Assembly: GCF_022693705.1 (NCBI RefSeq) | Contig: NZ_CP094288.1 | Coordinates: 1,536,451 to 1,600,450, forward strand | Reading direction: 5' to 3' | Origin: Infirmifilum sp. NZ | Lineage (GTDB): Archaea > Thermoproteota > Thermoprotei > Thermofilales > Thermofilaceae | DNA length: 64,000 bases | Shown: piece after piece, positions 35,635 through 43,938 of the stretch | How the letters are laid out: every line of letters begins with the position of its first letter | How positions within the stretch are numbered: position 1 is the stretch's first letter | The notes under the pieces: model-generated | The model's database searches: none | What the model was told of the DNA's origin: nothing | What the model saw: only the letters and a program-made list of their open reading frames with translations | Made by a program: the position numbers and the translations under genes

Positions 35635-37361
35635 AAATATTGGTAAAACCACTAGTATTCCTGCTTCTATCAACGAGTATAGTATTTCTGTTGGCTATTG
35701 GTGTTATAATTCAGATTCCTCTCATTGCGTATTTAGGTTTATGTCTACTTGGATTAAACATCATTCTTTCGATCATGTATGGGGAGCAACTAAAGCATTC
35801 TCTGCTAATTTTCATATTGGTTATATTATCATTTACTCTCGCCTTATCTTATGAAAGCATCTCGTATTACCCCCTTGGCGAAGATGTTCATTCCGAGTAC
35901 TACGTTTTGAAGAGCTTACTAAATAAAGATCATGTAGAGTTACTGAAAGAAGCTAGTATACCCGAATTATTATCGCCGCCCCCATATTATTACGAAATAT
36001 ACAGCTACATATTCTTCTCATTAATATTCAAGTACATTACAATGATGGATGAAGTGGTCATCATAAAATACATCTGGAACACTTGCATTTTAGGGTTAAT
36101 ACCGCTAGTAACGTATCTATATATTAAGAAGGCGACGGGCAATACTGCTTCTGCCTTGATCGGTAGCTACTTAATTATTTCTCAATCCACTTATGTGGTT
36201 ACATTGCATTCTACATCGAAAAATGTGGCAGGTCTCTTCATGCTTGGCTTACTGTTGTATTCATTTATGAGTTATTTAGGCGATCAAAGGTCACGGCGTC
36301 CTACTGGTGTCATCTTGATCCTCATTCTTATATCCTTTAATGGCTTTCACTATATGTCTTCGGGTATAGGGGCGTTAATAAGTTCTTTAGCCATAATACC
36401 TTTGCTTCTTACATACAAGTGGTATGGAAGTGAAGTGCCTTCCTCTCAAAAATTCGTTATGACTTTAACACTGCTCTGGATGATATCCTGGTTTCTAACA
36501 TATGCTCTTCTCACAAACAGTATTATTAAGCCACTTATAAATCTTGTTACAAACCTTTTATACTTAACACCTCTACCCCACGGTTATGAACTTATTAACG
36601 TTTCTTCCTTACCGACATACTTGAACTACTTAAGGTTGCTTGTAGATGCCCTGATTTCCCTTCTTATACTTATGGCTGGTTTAGATTCTTCTATAAACTT
36701 ATTAAGAAATAGAGGAGGTTTTATAGACTCTCTAATAGCAGTTGCAGCATGTTTGTTTTATATATCATCTGCCGCGGAAATATTCAAACTTACAACTATT
36801 GGTGTTGGACGTTTGTCCATAATCTACATACTTATTATCTCCCCCTATCTCTACAAATCTATTGTCACGATTTTCTTACGAAAAATTCCATTTAGGAGAT
36901 ATATGAAAAATACAATAATACTATTGACACTAGCAATAATTATAAGTACTAGAATAATGCTCTCAACAGGTGCGGTATCTTATGCCATGGGTAGTGTTGA
37001 GAGCAGTATTTTTCTAGATCCATTATATAGGTATAAAACAAGTGTAACCTACGCAGATATAAAATCGGCTGTCTTACTTAATGAGTACTATTCAGATGTG
37101 AAACCTGTTGTCTTAGATTTAAAGTCCATTGACGTCTTTCACTACGTTGAGAACCTAAGGTACTTTACTGTTAAGCTGCTTCCTTTGTCTGAAAACCGTT
37201 CTGAGCTAGGTTCTGACATAGTATATTTCAATTCGCATAATCTCCTCGTGGGCAAGATTCATGTCCGTGTTAACGTATTCATCGATTATAATGAATATCA
37301 TTATTTGAATGAAGTAAAGTCATTAGTGTTCAATTACGGATATTCTATTATCCTTTATTAA
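35631..37361 (+). CDS. Multi-spanning membrane protein, DUF2206/GT-C-like
   Basis: The 576-residue protein has about 12 predicted spans from residue 8 to about 435 and a soluble outside C-terminal part. After the second to third span it has YPLGEDVHSEYYVLKSLL, an acidic D-x-H-S-E-Y loop typical of DUF2206 and related GT-C-like archaeal proteins. A-LHSTSKNVAGLF lies near 190. GT-C enzymes transfer a sugar from a lipid carrier on the outer face. It overlaps the split GT4 gene by four bases. Function as polymerase or glycosyltransferase is inference. Confidence 0.65.
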   Translation: MKILVKPLVFLLLSTSIVFLLAIGVIIQIPLIAYLGLCLLGLNIILSIMYGEQLKHSLLIFILVILSFTLALSYESISYYPLGEDVHSEYYVLKSLLNKDHVELLKEASIPELLSPPPYYYEIYSYIFFSLIFKYITMMDEVVIIKYIWNTCILGLIPLVTYLYIKKATGNTASALIGSYLIISQSTYVVTLHSTSKNVAGLFMLGLLLYSFMSYLGDQRSRRPTGVILILILISFNGFHYMSSGIGALISSLAIIPLLLTYKWYGSEVPSSQKFVMTLTLLWMISWFLTYALLTNSIIKPLINLVTNLLYLTPLPHGYELINVSSLPTYLNYLRLLVDALISLLILMAGLDSSINLLRNRGGFIDSLIAVAACLFYISSAAEIFKLTTIGVGRLSIIYILIISPYLYKSIVTIFLRKIPFRRYMKNTIILLTLAIIISTRIMLSTGAVSYAMGSVESSIFLDPLYRYKTSVTYADIKSAVLLNEYYSDVKPVVLDLKSIDVFHYVENLRYFTVKLLPLSENRSELGSDIVYFNSHNLLVGKIHVRVNVFIDYNEYHYLNEVKSLVFNYGYSIILY

Positions 37362-37424
37362 TAAGCTCATTCTTCCGAATAAATGAGGCGAGAAATTGAT
37401 TATATGGTATGGTGATAATTATTT

Positions 37425-38525
37425 ATGAATGATGATCTAAAATTCGTAAAAATAGTTGTAGTTACTCCTTTTCCATTTATAGCTACCGAAATCGGTAATA
37501 AACTCGCTAGGAGAGGGTTATCAGTACTTGTTATCACATCCTCGAAAATTAAAGAATATAAGGAAGCAGAATTTGAGAAGGAAGTTAGGGTAATATTCCT
37601 AGGCAGGAATATGATGCTAGATTTAGTAAAAGCATTGGTTGCTCTTTTTTCTTTCAAGCCACATATAATTCTAATGTACAGCGGTGGTGGTGTACTTGGA
37701 TTACTGATGTTCCCACTAGTTAGAATATGTCAGATATTTTATGGGGTTTACACAGTTAGTTATGTTATGGAGCCTATTCCAAGAATAGGTATTAAAAATC
37801 CTCTCATAGCGTGGATTGAAACCGTATTAGAGGTGAAATTTGCCAATTTAATAATCACGGATGCGGAGAAACTTAAGCGTTTACTGTTAAGGTTTCATAA
37901 AATATCTCCTTCAAAAGTTGCGGTGTTTACAAATGAGTGGGACGCTCCTTATTTCTATAGATACAAAGTAAAAGAAGAAGGCGAGAAGAAATGGATACTA
38001 TTCTTTGGGACAGTCCAGGAATATAAGGGCCTGGAATATCTTATACGTGCCGAGCCTTTAATCACGGAAAAATATCCAGAAGTAAAAATAGTTATCGCGG
38101 GTAGTGGTCAGGAAAAATATTACTCTATGATAAGAGATAGGAGTAAGTATATATTACTCAACAAGTTTATAAGTTACAAGTTGGGAGCATGTCTTTTTCA
38201 AAAATCTATGATCATCGTATTGCCTTACACGATGGGTACAGTAAGTGGAATAATACCCGTTGCTTACGCGTTCAAAAAACCTATAATTGCAACAAGAGTG
38301 GGGAGTTTTGATGAAGTAATAGAACATGGAAAAACCGGTATACTGATCCCCCCTCAAAATCCTAAAGCACTTGCAGAAGCTGTAATAATGCTTTTAGAGA
38401 ATACAGAAATGAGGAAAAAACTGGGAGAAGCTGGTTTCTCTAAACTTAAATCAGAAATGTCATGGGATGTATTTATAGATAAATTTATGAAAACGGTGCT
38501 GAAGACATGGAAAAGCTCTTCATAA
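37425..38525 (+). CDS. Glycosyltransferase family 4
   Basis: The 366-residue protein has IVVVTPFPFIATEIGNKLA at the start, a hydrophobic KPHIILMYSGGGVLGLLMFP (about 83-104), WILFFGTVQEYKGLEYLI opening the donor half, and PIIATRVGSFDEVIEHGKTG with LIPPQNPKALAEAV near the end. The usual E-x7-E glutamate segment reads LPYTMGTVSGIIPVAYAF, so both glutamates are replaced. That could alter activity or mark a divergent subfamily. Complete, AT-rich, with a short gap on both sides. Confidence 0.76.
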   Translation: MNDDLKFVKIVVVTPFPFIATEIGNKLARRGLSVLVITSSKIKEYKEAEFEKEVRVIFLGRNMMLDLVKALVALFSFKPHIILMYSGGGVLGLLMFPLVRICQIFYGVYTVSYVMEPIPRIGIKNPLIAWIETVLEVKFANLIITDAEKLKRLLLRFHKISPSKVAVFTNEWDAPYFYRYKVKEEGEKKWILFFGTVQEYKGLEYLIRAEPLITEKYPEVKIVIAGSGQEKYYSMIRDRSKYILLNKFISYKLGACLFQKSMIIVLPYTMGTVSGIIPVAYAFKKPIIATRVGSFDEVIEHGKTGILIPPQNPKALAEAVIMLLENTEMRKKLGEAGFSKLKSEMSWDVFIDKFMKTVLKTWKSSS

Positions 38526-38582
38526 AAAAGCCACTATTGCAGACATATTTAAAATATATAATTTTTACAAGGAGATAAGTAG

Positions 38583-39002
38583 ATGCAAAAACATCATTAA
38601 GTATTACAGGAAGTATCCTCAGGGCATTCTGGGGGATATCTTTTCTTAGTAAGATTATTCCACAGTATATTAAATAAAAACACAATCTTGCTTCTGGTCT
38701 CAGGTCCCAGAGTAACGGGAATATGTCATGTCGACATATATGGAAAGGAGGGAATCCTTGGCATTGCCATTTTAGAGAGTTTTCAAGGTAGAGGTTTAGC
38801 GAAGGTTCCCCTACGCTACGCGATTAAACTCGCTAAAGAATTAGGGTTAGAAAGAATTAGATCTGTGGACATAGACAATTATCGGGCTATTTCTCTATAT
38901 AAGACTTTAGGCTTTAATATAATTAGGCGAATAAACAATTGCAGTCGTAGTTTTAGAAATAGCTTTGTTGATTGCTATGAAATGGAAATAAAACTTTTAT
39001 AG
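38583..39002 (+). pseudogene. GNAT acetyltransferase with early in-frame stop
   Basis: ATG 38583 follows an AAGGAG ribosome site, but its sixth codon is TAA (38598). The same frame then stays open to 39000 and contains GIAILESFQGRGLAKVPLRY (GNAT motif A, Q-G-R-G-L-A) and NYRAISLYKTLGFNIIRRI (motif B). Without the stop the protein would be 139 residues, a normal GNAT length. The only long ORF left (TTG 38688) lacks the N-terminal strands. It sits beside the gmd and perosamine-synthase-like genes, so it may once have acetylated an amino sugar. A sequencing error at the stop is possible. Confidence 0.58.
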
Positions 39003-39031
39003 CTTTTTTAACCATTGTTACCTTAGCGATC

Positions 39032-39039
39032 AAGAGAGG
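39032..39039 (+). promoter_or_regulatory. Ribosome binding site of gmd
   Basis: GAGAGGAG lies 8 bases before ATG 39047; with a CTTTTATAGC box at 38994-39003 the gmd transcript has a leader, unlike most genes here. Confidence 0.5.
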
Positions 39040-39046
39040 AGAAACC

Positions 39047-40108
39047 ATGGGGAAAAGAGCATTAATTACTGGCATTACGGGTCAAGATGGGGCTTATCTC
39101 GCTAAGCTACTCCTAGATAAAGGCTATGAGGTTTACGGCACTTACCGTAGGCTCAGCACTCCAAACTTTTGGCGTTTAGAATATCTCAATATATTCGATA
39201 AAGTAAATCTTATTCCTATAGATTTAAGCGATCATGGCTCAATAGTTGAGGCCCTAAAGATATCTGAGCCAGATGAAGTCTACCATCTAGCAGCTCAAAG
39301 CTTTGTCGAAGCTAGCTTTGAAACTCCTGTTGCAACTGGAGATATAACCGGTCTGTCTACGACGAGGATTCTCGAAGCTATCCGCCAAGTCTGTCCAGAA
39401 GCTAAGTTTTACAATGCAGCAACCAGTGAAATGTTCGGCAAAACTGGCTTGCTCAATGGCGGGAAGCCTCTCAATGAGAACGATGTTTTTAGGCCGATGA
39501 GCCCATATGCTGCCGCCAAACTTTATAGTTATTGGATTAGTAGAATTTATAGAGAAGGCTATAAAATATTTGCTGTAAATGGCATTCTATTTAATCATGA
39601 GAGTCCGTTGCGTGGTTTAGAGTTTGTTACACGTAAAATTGCGAACGAAGTTGCAAAAATAAAACTAGGTTTAAGCAAAGAGCTCAGGTTAGGTAATCTG
39701 GACGCTAAACGCGATTGGGGTTATGCTCCTGAATATGTTGAAAGTATGTGGCTTATGCTCCAGCAAGAGGAGCCGGATGATTATGTGATCGCTACAGGTG
39801 AGGCCCATAGTGTAAAGGAGTTTGTTGAAAAAGCGTTTGAAATTGCTGGATTAAACTGGGAGGATTATCTTAGAGTTGATAAGAGGTTTATGAGACCTTT
39901 AGATGTGCCATGCTTGGTTGGAGATTTTTCAAAGGCCGAGCATATGCTGGGCTGGAGGCCCAGAGTAAAGTTTGATAAGCTAGTAGAAATAATGGTCAAG
40001 GAGGAGATTAACCGCTGGTCCCGTTGGCTGAGGGGCGAAAAATTTCCATGGGATGCTCCAAACTACCCGAGTGAAAATAAAATATTCACGAGAGCCTTAA
40101 GGATGTGA
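39047..40108 (+). CDS. gmd: GDP-mannose 4,6-dehydratase
   Basis: The 353-residue SDR enzyme has NAD(P)-binding GITGQDGAYLAKLLLDKGY, YGTYRRLSTPNFWRLEYL, the substrate-binding YHLAAQSFVEASFETP, catalytic ATSEMFGKT and the Y-x3-K pair in PMSPYAAAKLYSYW, then ILFNHESPLRGLEFVTRKI and RDWGYAPEYVESMWLML. The enzyme converts GDP-mannose to GDP-4-keto-6-deoxy-D-mannose, precursor of GDP-perosamine, GDP-rhamnose and GDP-fucose. The aminotransferase gene starts 6 bases downstream, pointing to perosamine. Confidence 0.94.
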   Translation: MGKRALITGITGQDGAYLAKLLLDKGYEVYGTYRRLSTPNFWRLEYLNIFDKVNLIPIDLSDHGSIVEALKISEPDEVYHLAAQSFVEASFETPVATGDITGLSTTRILEAIRQVCPEAKFYNAATSEMFGKTGLLNGGKPLNENDVFRPMSPYAAAKLYSYWISRIYREGYKIFAVNGILFNHESPLRGLEFVTRKIANEVAKIKLGLSKELRLGNLDAKRDWGYAPEYVESMWLMLQQEEPDDYVIATGEAHSVKEFVEKAFEIAGLNWEDYLRVDKRFMRPLDVPCLVGDFSKAEHMLGWRPRVKFDKLVEIMVKEEINRWSRWLRGEKFPWDAPNYPSENKIFTRALRM

Positions 40109-40114
40109 AAGGAT

Positions 40115-41224
40115 ATGTATAAGTATCCGGTAGCGGAGCCCGAAATAGGCGAAGAGGAGCTTAAGAACGTTGTAGAAGCTGTTAGAAGCGGGTGGGTTAG
40201 CAGTACAGGAAAGTTCATCCAAGTGTTTGAAAATCTATTTGCCAGGTATGTTGGTGTTAAATACGGTGTAGCTACTTCAAATGGTACAGTAGCCCTACAC
40301 CTAGCCTTAGTTGCTTTAGGTATTGGACCGCATGACGAAGTCATTGTACCGGATTTGACATTTGCGGCAACTATAAATGCAGTATTATATGTTGGAGCAA
40401 AACCAAGTATAGTGGATATAGATCCAAATTACTGGTGTCTCAGTCCTAGCAGTATAAGGGAAGCAATAACTCCACGTACAAAAGCAATAATCCCTGTGCA
40501 CCTTTACGGTCATCCATGCGATATGGATGCAATCATGGAAATTGCGGAGCGCTATGGACTTTACGTTATTGAGGATGCTGCAGAAGCTCACGGTGCAGAG
40601 TATAAGGGTCGAAAGGTCGGTAGCTTTGGTCATGTCAGTTGTTTCAGCTTCTATGGTAACAAGGTAATAACTACAGGAGAAGGCGGAATGTGCTTAACCA
40701 ATGACAAGGAATTAGCAGAAAAAATGAAAATTTTAAGGGATCATGGAATGGATCCAAGGAAGAGGTACTGGCACAATGTAGTAGGCTTCAATTATCGTAT
40801 GACAAACCTCCAAGCAGCCTTGGGCGTGGCTCAACTGAGTAAAATAGAGAAGTTTATTGAAAAAAAGAGGAGAATAGCTAGATTGTATGCAGAGGAACTA
40901 TCCTCGGTGGAAGGCATTACATTGCATCCAGAAATGTCTTGGGCTAAATGCGTTTACTGGCTTTATTCAATATTAATAGATAGGAAGTTAAGCATATCAA
41001 GGGATAAACTCGCAGAGAAACTGAGGAGGTATGGCATTGAAACAAGAAACTTTTTCTACCCATTACATGAAATGCCACCATACCGAGGGTATGCAAATCT
41101 TTCGTACCCTGTATCAACAGATATCTCATGTAGAGGATTAAATCTTCCATCAAGCGTAAAACTTAATGACAAAGATATAGCTTATATCGCGCAAAAAATC
41201 AAAGAGGTCATAAAGGGATTTTAG
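40115..41224 (+). CDS. GDP-perosamine synthase-like aminotransferase (DegT/DnrJ/EryC1/StrS)
   Basis: The 369-residue PLP enzyme begins YPVAEPEIGEEELKNVVEAV, with SGWVSSTGKFIQVFE and VATSNGTVALHLAL. The PLP-binding Lys is in SFYGNKVITTGEGGMCLTN, ED in YVIEDAAEAHGAEYKG, and YRMTNLQAALGVAQL follows. This is a DegT/DnrJ/EryC1/StrS sugar aminotransferase, close in features to GDP-perosamine synthase (RfbE/Per). Position just after gmd supports transfer of an amino group to GDP-4-keto-6-deoxymannose. Other 4-keto sugars are possible. It ends the AT-rich island. Confidence 0.87.
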   Translation: MYKYPVAEPEIGEEELKNVVEAVRSGWVSSTGKFIQVFENLFARYVGVKYGVATSNGTVALHLALVALGIGPHDEVIVPDLTFAATINAVLYVGAKPSIVDIDPNYWCLSPSSIREAITPRTKAIIPVHLYGHPCDMDAIMEIAERYGLYVIEDAAEAHGAEYKGRKVGSFGHVSCFSFYGNKVITTGEGGMCLTNDKELAEKMKILRDHGMDPRKRYWHNVVGFNYRMTNLQAALGVAQLSKIEKFIEKKRRIARLYAEELSSVEGITLHPEMSWAKCVYWLYSILIDRKLSISRDKLAEKLRRYGIETRNFFYPLHEMPPYRGYANLSYPVSTDISCRGLNLPSSVKLNDKDIAYIAQKIKEVIKGF

Positions 41225-41365
41225 CTAACTGCTAAATTGGGCTAAACATGGCTGTGAGCACATCGGTATTGACCTTGCAATCAGGGTTACGGGATTCTGG
41301 AGCTGATACTATCGTTTATCGCAACGAATGTTGCAACACCTGTCATTAGCTCTAAGCATACATGG

Positions 41366-41794
41366 ATGGCTGGCGGGCTCCTGAGGGACTACGCGGAGGA
41401 TTTCGAGGTTGAGGGGGTGGCCGTGAGGGGGCTGGCGAGGGAGGCTGAGGTGGCCGTTGCGGCGGCCCACGCGGTGTACAAGGAGCACATGGTTCTGCTC
41501 ATCGACTGCCTGACCTTGGAGCGGTGGCTGTCGAGGAGGGCTGTGGAGGCTTCGAGGGAGCTGGGGGTTGAGAGGGCGCTCTGGGTGGCGCTCTCTGCGT
41601 GCAGGTCGATTCGGGCTGGGTCCGCTGAGGCTCCCTACAGGCTGCCGTTCCCGCTCCTGGCTGGGGTCTACGCGGAGAAGACTCTGGGTGATGCGTGGTT
41701 CAGGGGGACTCTGCCGAACGCTCTCAGGTACCTTGCGGGGAGGGAGGGGGCGGGCCGCGTACTGCTGTCGAGGCTGACTAGGAGGAGCTACTGA
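41366..41794 (+). CDS. Unknown protein; intact relative of the decayed copy at 43568
   Basis: The ATG at 41366 gives 142 residues, rich in Arg, Ala and Leu, with AAHAVYKEHMVLLIDCLTLE and LERWLSRRAVEASRELG, then PNALRYLAGREGAGRVLLSR near the end. The same frame is open upstream for about 28 codons (FIATNVATPVISSKHTW before the ATG), so the family may be longer and truncated at the island junction. A second, broken copy lies at 43568-43809. No family recognised. GC-rich again, marking the right edge of the AT-rich island. Confidence 0.5.
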   Translation: MAGGLLRDYAEDFEVEGVAVRGLAREAEVAVAAAHAVYKEHMVLLIDCLTLERWLSRRAVEASRELGVERALWVALSACRSIRAGSAEAPYRLPFPLLAGVYAEKTLGDAWFRGTLPNALRYLAGREGAGRVLLSRLTRRSY

Positions 41795-41806
41795 GCCCTC
41801 GGCGGG

Positions 41807-42544
41807 TTGCGGGTGGTTGGTGTGGCTTTGGGTGTTGAGGGTGTTTCTGTTGTCACGACTACGTTTAACGAGAGGGAGTATGTTGGGGTGTTTGTGGAGC
41901 GGGTTCGGGGTGCTTTGCGGGGTGTTCGGCACGAGGTGGTTGTGGTGGATGACTCGTCGCCTGATGGGACGTACTTGGAGGCTGCTCGGTGGGCTGATAG
42001 GGCTGTGTTGGTGCGGGGTGCTGGGCAGACGGGTGGGCTTGCGGTGGGGTTGGGGGTTGCGAGGTACCCGGTGGTGGTTACGCTGGACGTTGACCTTGAG
42101 AACCCGCCGGAGCTGATCCCGGTGCTTTTGAGGGAGTTCGCGGGGAGGGGGCTTGACCTGCTGGTGGCGTCGAGGGCGTGGCTGCCGCGCTTCTCGGAGA
42201 GGGTGGCGTCGGCGACTGTGGGTAGGGTTGTGGGGGTGGGGGACGTGTTCTCGAACTTCAGGGTTTACAGGCGGGGGCTGTTCGCGGGCTTCAGGCCTGT
42301 GCTGGGCGAGACCTTCGGCGGGGAGCTGCTCGCCTATGCTTGGGCGAGAGGGTTCAGGCTTGGGGAGCTGGTGTACGAGCCGCCCCCCAGGAGGGCTAGG
42401 CCGAGGATCGGGGGCAGGGTTAGGGCGAACGCGAGGATACTCGCGGCGACGGGGAAGCTACTGCTCTACCTGGCATCCCAGGGGGCTCCGCGGGCAAGGC
42501 TAGCGCGCGTGGTGGTGCGGGGACCCTGGCCTCGGCTCTTCTGA
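41807..42544 (+). CDS. GT2 dolichyl-phosphate mannosyltransferase-like
   Basis: The 245-residue protein has VEGVSVVTTTFNEREYVGVF, HEVVVVDDSSPDGTYLEAAR, PVVVTLDVDLENPPELIPVL with D-x-D, and ASRAWLPRFSERVAS. VYEPPPRRARPRIGGR sits where the product-loop of polyprenol monophosphomannose synthases lies. It has no membrane segment, like the short archaeal DPMS catalytic subunits. It would add a sugar to dolichyl phosphate. The start is TTG 41807. GC-rich and beyond the island. Confidence 0.78.
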   Translation: MRVVGVALGVEGVSVVTTTFNEREYVGVFVERVRGALRGVRHEVVVVDDSSPDGTYLEAARWADRAVLVRGAGQTGGLAVGLGVARYPVVVTLDVDLENPPELIPVLLREFAGRGLDLLVASRAWLPRFSERVASATVGRVVGVGDVFSNFRVYRRGLFAGFRPVLGETFGGELLAYAWARGFRLGELVYEPPPRRARPRIGGRVRANARILAATGKLLLYLASQGAPRARLARVVVRGPWPRLF

Positions 42545-42621
42545 GACGCTTTCCTGGCTCTGCCGGCAATCCACGGGAAGCCTCGGGGGAAGCAGAGGAG
42601 AAGCATAAATCAAACAGTCGG

Positions 42622-42807
42622 TTGAGTGCTCGATTCGCTTGTGGCGGGTGCGGGGCGCGCAGCTTGTTCCGCGTGCAGCGTTCCAGCGATGTCAGCGACG
42701 TTGAGGTTACGCTGGGGCCTGTCCGCGCCGCCCTCGCTAAGGCTAGGCGCTCAGGGTTCTACTGGAGGCTCTCCCTGGAGAGGGTCAGGGATGCTCTGGG
42801 AGCGTGA
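42622..42807 (+). pseudogene. Truncated paralogue of the gene at 22478
   Basis: The open frame carries DVEVTLGPVRAALAKARRSG and FYWRLSLERVRDALGA-stop, matching the N-terminal third of the 143-residue protein at 22478-22909, then ends early. The DNA match is clear at GTCCGCGCCGCCCTCGCTAA. The lost part is the C-terminal helices, so it is probably a remnant. It and its intact relative flank the glycan island (about 20 kb apart). Confidence 0.5.
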
Positions 42808-42927
42808 GTACAGGTTCTTCAAAGTGCTGGTTCGAGCTTCATAACCTGCTTCTCGCAGAACTAGCTTTCTGCGCTCGGCTTAAAAGTGCAGGCTAGTCGT
42901 CGTACTGGCAGTTACTGAGTTGTGGAA

Positions 42928-42939
42928 AGTTTATAAAAC
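42928..42939 (+). promoter_or_regulatory. TATA box before retropepsin-like gene
   Basis: AGTTTATAAAAC lies about 50 bases before the gene at 42988 and implies a leader with GGAG (42974-42977) as ribosome site. Confidence 0.45.
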
Positions 42940-42987
42940 TGCTTTTCTCCGCATGCAGAGGTAGGCTTCAACTGTGGAGTGGTTAAT

Positions 42988-43347
42988 ATGGGTTTTGTTT
43001 ATATTGACGTTATTGTCCATGGGTATAGGTCGTCGAGGAGCGTTAGGATGCTTGTTGATGCTGGCTCTACCTACATAGTCCTTGGATCCGATGTTATTGA
43101 GGAGCTCGGCCTCTACGAAACGCCTTATACAGCTGAAGTAACCCTAGCTGATGGGAGAAGAATTAGGACCAAGCTGTATCTAGCCGAAGTCGAGGTTAAG
43201 GGCAGAAGGGGGCCTACCTTCGTAGCCGAGCTGAATACACCGACACCCTTGCTGGGGGTTTACGCGCTTGAGGCTCTGGGCTTTAAAGTTAATCCAAGAA
43301 CAGGAGAGATAGAGGAGATATCACCGGAGGGAGGTTACCTGCTATAA
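42988..43347 (+). CDS. Retropepsin-like aspartyl protease (clan AA)
   Basis: The 119-residue protein begins MGFVYIDVIVHGYRSSRSVR and has the active-site motif MLVDAGSTYIVLGSDVIEEL, D-A-G-S replacing the usual D-T/S-G. The family end is present: LNTPTPLLGVYALEALGFKV with NPRTGEIEEI. Such single-domain proteins dimerise, each giving one Asp. Their cellular job in archaea is not known. I prefer ATG 42988 over GTG 42979 because relatives start with MGF/MGY. It is the only complete copy among five in the next 6 kb. Confidence 0.78.
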   Translation: MGFVYIDVIVHGYRSSRSVRMLVDAGSTYIVLGSDVIEELGLYETPYTAEVTLADGRRIRTKLYLAEVEVKGRRGPTFVAELNTPTPLLGVYALEALGFKVNPRTGEIEEISPEGGYLL

Positions 43348-43514
43348 GGGAGCGCATGAGGGATTTTAGAAGGGTTTACAGGAGTATGACCGGGGCCTGG
43401 CTTGAGCCTGGGGCTGCTTCGGGATCATTGGGAAGTTCTTTGAAGAAGGGAGGCCTGGCGGCGTGAGAGCCTAGACAGGAGCTTGGGCGCAGTGGGATTT
43501 ACCGAGGGTTTTCA

Positions 43515-43572
43515 GGTTATGTAGCTCTCGACTCTCTCCAACCTTCCCGTTGCCGGGTTCGGCCACATCCCA
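43515..43572 (-). pseudogene. C-terminal tail of a retropepsin-like protease
   Basis: Read on the minus strand it gives MWPNPATGRLERVES, like the ends of the retropepsin family (V-N/D-P-x-T-G-x-L/I). The 32-base core (43533-43564) recurs at 45811-45842 with two differences, inside another decayed copy. Nothing else of this copy is left. Confidence 0.38.
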
Positions 43573-43809
43573 CGCCGCATACAAGGAGCGGACCTTCACG
43601 TTGAACGAGTTCTTCACGGTTGAGAGATGGTTATCTGAGAAAACCGTAAGACTTGCCTAAGAGCTTAGGTGCGAGAATGCCTTAGATTCGCCTTAAGCCT
43701 GAATAGGAGAAATCTTACAAGAGCGACCTCGGAGTGCGTGCTGAAAGCCTTAACCAGCAAGCGTGCAGGCAAGCTGTTGATGTCGAAACCCGCGAGGGAG
43801 ACGTACTAG
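43568..43809 (+). pseudogene. Decayed relative of the gene at 41366
   Basis: One frame reads SHAAYKERTFTLNEFFTVER and ERWLSEKTVRLA-stop, matching AHAVYKEHMVLLIDCLTLER and ERWLSRRAVEAS of the intact gene. Further on, LKALTSKRAGKLLMSKPARE ends TY-stop, matching its C-terminus. Stops and a gap separate the pieces, so it is a pseudogene. Confidence 0.48.
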
Positions 43810-43901
43810 CGTCAAACTCGAGCATCTTGTAGTTCCTGGCCATTTCAAGAACCCTTGCACCAAATATGTAGCAGGAGGTCGTAACAACACGCGTACAGAA
43901 C

Positions 43902-43910
43902 GTTTATATT
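43902..43910 (+). promoter_or_regulatory. TATA box of nuclease-like gene
   Basis: GTTTATATT, about 33 bases before ATG 43939. Similar T-rich boxes precede the two paralogues at 46368 and 47267, and GAGTTGAGCGATGG is shared at the first two starts. Confidence 0.48.
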
Positions 43911-43938
43911 CCCTCATAACCATAATCGGAGTTGAGCG

